Assembly (NCBI GenBank): GCA_032718475.1
Contig: JAUCBJ010001424.1
Location: forward strand, 16,465-80,464
Reading direction: 5' to 3'
Source: Nemertoderma westbladi
Taxonomy: Eukaryota > Xenacoelomorpha > Nemertodermatida > Nemertodermatidae
Length of the DNA: 64,000 nt
The notes beneath the pieces are model-generated. The model made no database searches and was not told the DNA's origin. It saw only the letters and a list, made by a program, of their open reading frames with translations. This document shows, piece by piece, positions 57,201-64,000 of this stretch. The position numbers and the translations under genes were made by a program. Numbering within the stretch: position 1 is the stretch's first letter; each line of letters starts with the position of its first letter.

Positions 57201-57799
57201 TATACACAATTCCGGGTGTAATCCGGGCTCCTTTTCTAAGTGTTGCGGGAAGTGTCAACTTATGCAGGGGATTAGTTCGTTAGTGGATACATTGTCTTTA
57301 TACGCAGTTTCAGTTAGTACCAATAAAACAAGAGTTAATAATGCTTAGAACAATAAAAGTGTATATTTTAATGTTACAGTAGTTGCAATATTGATAGATA
57401 AACCGTCATAAATAAACTGGTAAGAAATAGTAGCCACTTTGAGGAGTGGTACTTGCCTGGGAACTAAATAATATACCGTTAGTCCTAAAATCATCTACAA
57501 CAATTATGTTATATAAACTCAGCCTTAAATACTGGTAAGCCAATAATGAATCCAATTTAAGCATTTAACCAATCACAGGGCGAGGAATCGCACTGTGCAA
57601 ATAGAACCAACAACAGTAAGCTGACATTGTAGTTAACTGTTCATTATGAAGCCTAACACAGATAAAACTGTAGCCGTGGTTACCGTTTACCGTTCAGTGT
57701 ATAAGTAAAGGGCCATTAAGGTGGTTCTTAAATTCAATGCGCCGCAAATTTCCTCATTATGAATAGAAATTGATAATTCAACAACCGGATTCGTGTACA
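57201..57799 (-). repeat. 5' LTR of BEL/Pao element
   Basis: 599-bp partner of the LTR at 49348-49946. The element is transcribed from here leftward. The sequence just inside (GTAAGAAATAGTTGAAT in element sense) would be the primer-binding site; I do not recognise the matching tRNA. Confidence 0.92.
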
Positions 57800-57891
57800 T
57801 ACAGTAAGTGAAACGCCCTGTAATACTGTATGCTAGAGGCAATACTTCCAAAGAACTGGACATTCATTAACATAATGTCAAAAGCACTCAC

Positions 57892-57992
57892 ATCGAGAAG
57901 CAGCAAGGAAGGGTCGGTTAATAACTCGCTGGCTATATTAGTTCTTTTCTTTTCGCCTCCGGAAAGTCCCCTAACCATGAAATCACCGATAA
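57892..57992 (-). CDS. ABCG-type ABC transporter, single internal exon
   Basis: The 101-bp minus-strand exon is bounded by acceptor TTTTCTGCAG and donor GAT/GTGAGT. It encodes [20 protein letters not shown] and [13 protein letters not shown]. These are the ABC signature (LSGGEKKR) and Walker B (LLLLD) of the nucleotide-binding domain, and the [10 protein letters not shown] form is typical of the ABCG/White half-transporters that export lipids, sterols or pigments precursors. The catalytic Glu after Walker B would be the first codon of the next exon (typically EPTSGLDS), which is not found to the left before the BEL insertion or beyond it. It could be a live gene with long introns or an orphan exon. 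Confidence 0.85.
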
Positions 57993-58132
57993 CTGCAGAA
58001 AATAAGGTAAAAAACAATCACACTTCTAGGGCAAATCAACCCAGTAAACCGATACAGAGGTAACCAATTTGAAAAGTGAATCAAGGTCGAATCACAGTCT
58101 TCATTGCATCCAATATAATAAACCAGCTGATA

Positions 58133-61100
58133 ATCCAAGCTATCGATGATACAGTACAGAGGCCCAGATCCAAGCTATCGATGATACAGTACAGAGGCCC
58201 AGATCCAAGCTATCGATGATACAGTACAGAGGCCCAGATCCAAGCTATTGATGATACAGTTAACAACTTACTTGTGTTTCTACAGAGACCCAGATCCAAG
58301 CTATCGATGATACAGTTAACAACTTACTTGTGTTCCTACAGAGACCCAGATCCAAGCTATCGATGATACAGTTAACAACTTACTTGTGTTTCTACAGAGA
58401 CCCAGACCCAAGCTATCGATGATACAGTTAACAACTTACTTGTGTTTCTACAGAGGCCCAGATCCAAGCTATCGATGATACAGTTAACAACTTACTTGTG
58501 TTTCTACAGAGACCCAGACCTAAGCTATCGATGATACAGTTAACAACTTACTTGTGTTTCTACAGAGACCCAGATCCAAGCTATCGATGATACAGTTAAC
58601 AACTTACTTGTGTTTCTACAGAGACCCAGATCCAAGCTATCGATGATACAGTTAACAACTTACTTGTTTGTTTCTACAGAGACCCAGATCCAAGCTATCG
58701 ATGATACAGTTAACAACTTACTTGTGTTTCTACAGAGACCCAGATCCAAGCTATCGATGATACCGTTAACAACTTACTTGTGTTTACAGAGACCCAGATC
58801 CAAGATATCGATGATACAGTTAACAACTTACTTGTGTTTCTACAGAGACCCAGATCCAAGCTATCGATGATACCGTTAACAACTTACTTATGTTTCTACA
58901 GAGACCCAGATCCAAGCTATCGATGATACAGTTAACAACTTACTTGTGTTTCTACAGAGACCCAGATCCAAGCTATCGATGATACAGTTAACAACTTACT
59001 TGTGTTTCTACAGAGACCCAGATCCAAGCTATCGATGATACAGTTAACAACTTACTTGTGTTTCTACAGAGACCCAGATCCAAGCTATCGATGATACAGT
59101 TAACAACTTACTTGTGTTTCTACATAGACCCAGATCCAAGCTATCGATGATACAGTACAGAGACCCAGACCCAAGTTATCGATGATACAGTTAACAACTC
59201 ACTTGTGTTTCTACAGAGACCCAGATCCAAGCTATCGATGATACAGTTAACAACTTACTTGTGTTTCTACAGAGACCCAGATCCAAGTTATCGATGATAC
59301 AGTTAACAACTCACTTGTGTTTCTACAGAGACCCAGATCCAAGCTATCGATGATACAGTTAACAACTTACTTGTGTTTCTACAGAGACCCAGATCCAAGC
59401 TATCGATGATACCGTTAACAACTTACTTGTGTTTCTACAGAGGCCCAGATCCAAGTTATCGATGATACAGTTAACAACTTACTTGTGTTTCTACAGAGAC
59501 CCAGATCCAAGCTATCGATGATACAGTTAACAACTTACTTGTGTTTCTACAGAGACCCAGATCCAAGCTATCGATGATACCGTTAACAACTTACTTGTGT
59601 TTACAGAGACCCAGATCCAAGATATCGATGATACAGTTAACAACTTACTTGTGTTTCTACAGAGACCCAAATCCAAGCTATCGATGATACAGTTAACAAC
59701 TTACTTGTGTTTCTACATAGACCCAGATCCAAGCTATCAATGATACAGTTAACAACTTACTTGTGTTTCTACAGAGACCCAGATCCAAGCTATTGATGAT
59801 ACAATTAACAACTTACTTGTGTTTCTACCGAGACCCAGATCCAAGCTATCGATGATACCGTTAACAACTTACTTGTGTTTCTACAGAGACCCAGATCCAA
59901 GTTATCGATGATACAGTTAACAACTTACTTGTGTTTCTACAGAGACCCAGATCCAAGCTATTGATGATACAGTTAACAACTTACTTGTGTTTCTACAGAG
60001 ACCCAGATCCAAGCTATCGATGATACCGTTAACAACTTACTTGTGTTTCTACAGAGACCCAGATCCAAGTTATCGATGATACAGTTAACAACTTACATGT
60101 GTTTCTACCGAGACCCAGATCAAAGCTATCGATGATACAGTTAACAACTTACTTGTGTTTCTACAGAGGCCCAGATCCAAGCTATCGATGATACAGTTAA
60201 CAACTTACATGTGTTTCTACAGAGACACAGATCCAAGCTATCGATGATACAGTTAACAACTTACTTGTGTTTCTACAGAGACCCAGATCCAAGTTATCGA
60301 TGATACAGTTAACAACTTACTTGTGTTTCTACAGAGACCCAGATCCAAGCTATCGATGATACAGTTAACAACTTACTTGTGATTCTACAGAGGCCCAGAT
60401 CCAAGCTATCGATGATACCATTAACAACTTACTTGTGTTTCTACAGAGACCCAGATCCAAGCTATCGATGATACAGTTAACAACTTACTTGTGTTTCTAC
60501 AGAGACCCAGATCCAAGCTATCGATGATACAGTTAACAACTTACTTGTTTGTTTCTACAGAGGCCCAGACCCAAGCTATCGATGATACAGTTAACAACTT
60601 ACTTGTGTTTCTACAGAGACCCAGATCCAAGCTATCGATAATACAGTTAACAACTTACTTGTGTTTCTACAGAGACCCAGATCCAAGCTATCGATGATAC
60701 AGTTAACAACTTACTTGTGTTTCTACAGAGACCCAGATCCAAGCTATCGATGATACAGTTAACAACTTACTTGTGTTTCTACAGAGACCCAGATCCAAGC
60801 TATCGATGATACAGTTAACAACTTACTTGTGTTTCTACAGAGACCCAGATCCCAGCTATCCATGATACAGTTAACAACTTACTTGTGTTTCTACCGAGAC
60901 CCAGATCCAAGCTATCGATGATACAGTTAACAACTTACTTGTGTTTCTACAGAGACCCAGATCCAAGCTATCGATGATACAGTTAACAACTTACTTGTGT
61001 TTCTACAGAGACCCAGATCCAAGCTATCGATGATACAGTTAACAACTTACTTGTGTTTCTACAGAGGCCCAGATCCAAGCTATCGATGATACAGTTAACA

Positions 61101-64000
61101 ACTTACTTGTGTTTCTACAGAGACCCAGATCCAAGCTATCGATGAAACAGTTAACAACTTACTTGTGTTTCTACAGAGACCCAGATCCAAGCTATCGATG
61201 ATACAGTTAACAACTTACTTGTGTTTCTACCGAGACCCAGATCCAAGCTATCGATGATACAGTTAACAACTTACATGTGTTTCTACAGAGACACAGATCC
61301 AAGCTATCGATGATACAGTTAACAACTTACTTGTGTTTCTACAGAGACCCAAATCCAAGCTATCGATGATACAGTTAACAAATTACTTGTGTTTCTACAG
61401 AGACCCAGATCCAAGCTATCGATGATACAGTTAACAACTTACTTGTGTTTCTACAGAGACCCAGATCCAAGCTATCGATGATACAGTTAACAACTTACAT
61501 GTGTTTCTACAGAGACACAGATCCAAGCTATCGATGATACAGTTAACAACTTACTTGTGTTTCTACAGAGACCCAAATCCAAGCTATCGATGATACAGTT
61601 AACAAATTACTTGTGTTTCTACAGAGACCCAGACCCAAGCTATCGATGATACAGTTAACAACTTACTTGTGTTTCTACAGAGACCCAGATCCAAGCTATC
61701 GATGATACAGTTAACAACTTACTTGTGTTTCTACAGAGACCCAGACCCAAGCTATCGATGATACAGTTAACAACTTACTTGTGTTTCTACAGAGACCCAG
61801 ATCCAAGCTATCGATGATACAGTTAACAACTTACTTGTGTTTCTACAGAGACCCAGATCCAAGCTATCGATGATACAGTTAACAACTTACTTGTGTTTCT
61901 ACAGAGACCAAGATCCAAGCTATCAATGATACAGTTAACAACTTACTTGTGTTTCTACAGAGACCCAGATCCAAGCTATTGATGATACAGTTAACAACTT
62001 ACTTGTGTTTCTACAGAGACCCAGATCCAAGTTATCGATGATACAGTTAACAACTTACTTGTGTTTCTACAGAGACCCAAATCCAAGCTATCGATGATAC
62101 AGTTAACAACTTACTTGTGTTTCTACAGAGACCCAAATCCAAGCTATCGATGATACAGTTAACAACTTACTTATGTTTCTACAGAGACCCAGATCCAAGC
62201 TATCGATGATACAGTACAGAGGCCCAGATCCAAGCTATCGATGATACAGTTAACAACTTAATTGTGTTTCTATAGAGACCCAGATCCAAGCTATCGATGA
62301 TACAGTTAACAACTTACTTGTGTTTCTACAGAGACCCAGATCCAAGCTATCGATGATACAGTTAACAACTTACTTGTGTTTCTACAGAGACCCAGATCCA
62401 AGCTATCGATGATACAGTACAGAGACCCAGATCCAAGCTATCGATGATACCGTTAACAACTTACTTGTGTTTCTAAAGAGACCCAGATCCAAGCTATCGA
62501 TGATACAGTTAACAACTTACTTGTGTTTCTACAGAGACCCAGATCCAAGCTATTGATGATACAGTTAACAACTTACTTGTGTTTCTACAGAGACCCAGAT
62601 CCAAGCTATCGATGATACAGTTAACAACTTACTTGTGTTTCTACAGAGGCCCAGATCCAAGCTATCGATGATACCGTTAACAACTTACTTATGTTTCTAC
62701 AGAGGCCCAGATCCAAGCTATCGATAATACAGTTAACAACTTACTTGTGTTTCTACAGAGACCAAGATCCAAGCTATCGATGATACAGTTAACAACTTAC
62801 TTGTGTTTCTACAGAGACCCAGATCCAAGCTATCGATGATACAGTTAACAACTTACTTGTGTTTCTACAGAGACCCAGATCCAAGCTATCGATGATACAG
62901 TTAACAACTTACTTGTGTTTCTACAGAGACCCAGATCCAAGCTATCGATGATACAGTTAACAACTTACTTGTGTTTCTACAGAGACCCAGATCCAAGCTA
63001 TATTGATGATACAGTTAACAACTTACTTGTGTTTCTACAGAGACCCAGATCCAAGCTATTGATGATACAGTTAACAACTTACTTGTGTTTCTACAGAGAC
63101 CCAGATCCAAGCTATCGATGATACAGTTAACAACTTACTTGTGTTTCTAAAGAGACCCAGATCCAAGCTATCGATGATACAGTTAACAACTTACTTGTGT
63201 TTCTACAGAGACCCAGATCCAAGCTATTGATGATACAGTTAACAACTTACTTGTGTTTCTACAGAGACCCAAATCCAAGCTATCGATGATACAGTTAACA
63301 ACTTACTTGTGTTTCTAAAGAGACCCAGATCCAAGCTATCGATGATACAGTTAACAACTTACTTGTGTTTCTACAGAGACCCAGATCCAAGCTATTGATG
63401 ATACAGTTAACAACTTACTTGTGTTTCTACAGAGACCCAGATCCAAGCTATCGATGATACAGTTAACAACTTACTTGTGTTTCTACAGAGACCCAGATCC
63501 AAGCTATCGATGATACAGTTAACAACTTACTTGTGTTTCTACAGAGACCCAGATCCAAGCTATCGATGATACAGTTAACAACTTACTTGTGTTTCTACAG
63601 AGACCCAGATCCAAGCTATCGATGATACAGTTAACAACTTACTTGTGTTTGTTTCTACAGAGACCCAGATCCAAGCTATCGATGATACCGTTAACAACTT
63701 ACTTGTGTTTGTTTCTACAGAGACCCAGATCCAAGCTATCGATGATACAGTTAACAACTTACTTGTGTTTCTACAGAGACCCAGATCCAAGCTATTGATG
63801 ATACAGTTAACAACTTACTTGTGTTTCTACAGAGACCCAGATCCAAGCTATCGATGATACAGTTAACAACTTACTTGTGTTCCTACAGAGACCCAGATCC
63901 AAGCTATCGATGATACAGTTAACAACTTACTTGTTTGTTTCTACAGAGACCCAGATCCAAGCTATCGATGATACCGTTAACAACTTACTTGTGTTTGTTT
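58133..64000. repeat. 56-bp minisatellite, about 100 units, running off the window
   Basis: The unit contains AGATCCAAGCTATCGATGAT, ACAGTTAACAACTTACTTG and TGTTTCTACAGAGACCC in order, 56 bp in all. The first few units, and isolated ones near 59155, 62213 and 62415, are 35 bp and lack the same 21 bp (TAACAACTTAC to TGTTTCT). Some units have a TTTG insertion or a 3-bp deletion. Most copies differ from the consensus by 0-2 bases. Apparent proteins rich in RDPDPSYR or LQRPRSKLSM are by-products of the repeat. The array lies upstream of the ABCG exon in that gene's sense, probably in its intron. Confidence 0.95.

Larger units (their letters stand above)
49348..57799 (-). mobile_element. BEL/Pao LTR retrotransposon, internally deleted
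   Basis: Two direct LTRs of 599 bp flank 7.25 kb with a minus-strand gag-protease frame of BEL/Pao type. RT, RNase H and integrase are missing: coding matches stop at 51124, early in the region that precedes RT, and about 1.2 kb of non-coding DNA follows to the 3' LTR. The element could be copied only if another element supplies the enzymes. The LTR difference of about 2% suggests fairly recent insertion. The 5-bp flanks do not match (GATTT left, TACAG right), so no target duplication is seen. Confidence 0.9.

Noticed and set aside
58610-63857. Apparent proteins rich in RDPDPSYR, LQRPRSKLSM or SSIAWIWVSVET
   Set aside because: They are translations of the 56-bp repeat in shifting frames (56 is not a multiple of three), with stops appearing at unit variants.
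58133-64000. CRISPR-like regularly spaced repeats
   Set aside because: Units abut head to tail with no unique spacers, and the context is eukaryotic; it is a minisatellite.

Overview
The window is AT-rich eukaryotic DNA from an animal. It has spliced exons with GT..AG borders, non-LTR retrotransposons, a BEL/Pao LTR element, Harbinger and pogo-type DNA transposons, tRNA-derived SINEs, long minisatellites and a DEG/ENaC sodium-channel exon (a family known only from animals). The transposon mix resembles a marine invertebrate, but the sequence alone does not fix a phylum. No rRNA gene, CRISPR array or bacterial-type operon is present.

Layout. 1-2.8 kb: no gene; a pair of perfect RFX X-box palindromes and a tRNA-derived SINE. 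2.8-14.1 kb: a head-to-tail segmental duplication of a 5.5-5.7 kb unit, each copy carrying a broken LINE (endonuclease plus reverse transcriptase), an inverted-repeat hairpin array and a CA/TA-rich minisatellite. 14.1-17.1 kb: a broken minus-strand gene of unknown family. 17.6-19.8 kb: a PIF/Harbinger relic, with a plus-strand transposase end split by a small retro-insertion facing a minus-strand MADF/BESS-type gene. 22.8-24.8 kb: a dead pogo/Tigger-type transposase. 25.2-27.65 kb: a degenerate CR1/L2-like LINE on the minus strand. 30.4-34 kb: transposase-like remnants, then an integrase-core gene fused in frame to the 3' end of a LINE. 37.2-38.5 kb: another copy of the same LINE family. 39.5-42.9 kb: a degenerate element with an Ulp1-type protease domain ahead of an AP-endonuclease-like start. 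44.1-45.4 kb: the last exon of a DEG/ENaC channel, the best candidate for a functional host gene. 45.8-47.3 kb: a Penelope-like GIY-YIG remnant. 49.3-57.8 kb: a BEL/Pao retrotransposon with 599-bp LTRs about 98% identical, a 1534-codon gag-protease frame, and no reverse transcriptase, RNase H or integrase. 57.9 kb: one 101-bp exon of an ABCG-type transporter. 58.1 kb to the end: a minisatellite of about 100 copies of a 56-bp unit.

Two host genes are supported, each by one exon: the DEG/ENaC channel (plus) and the ABCG transporter (minus). The BEL element lies 92 bp downstream of the ABCG exon and the 56-bp array begins 140 bp upstream of it, so that gene is flanked by expanded repeats. Nearly everything else is mobile DNA in various states of decay. 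Many frames need one or two indels to read through; some may be assembly errors, especially at homopolymers and TA runs. Exact edges of degenerate elements are approximate.
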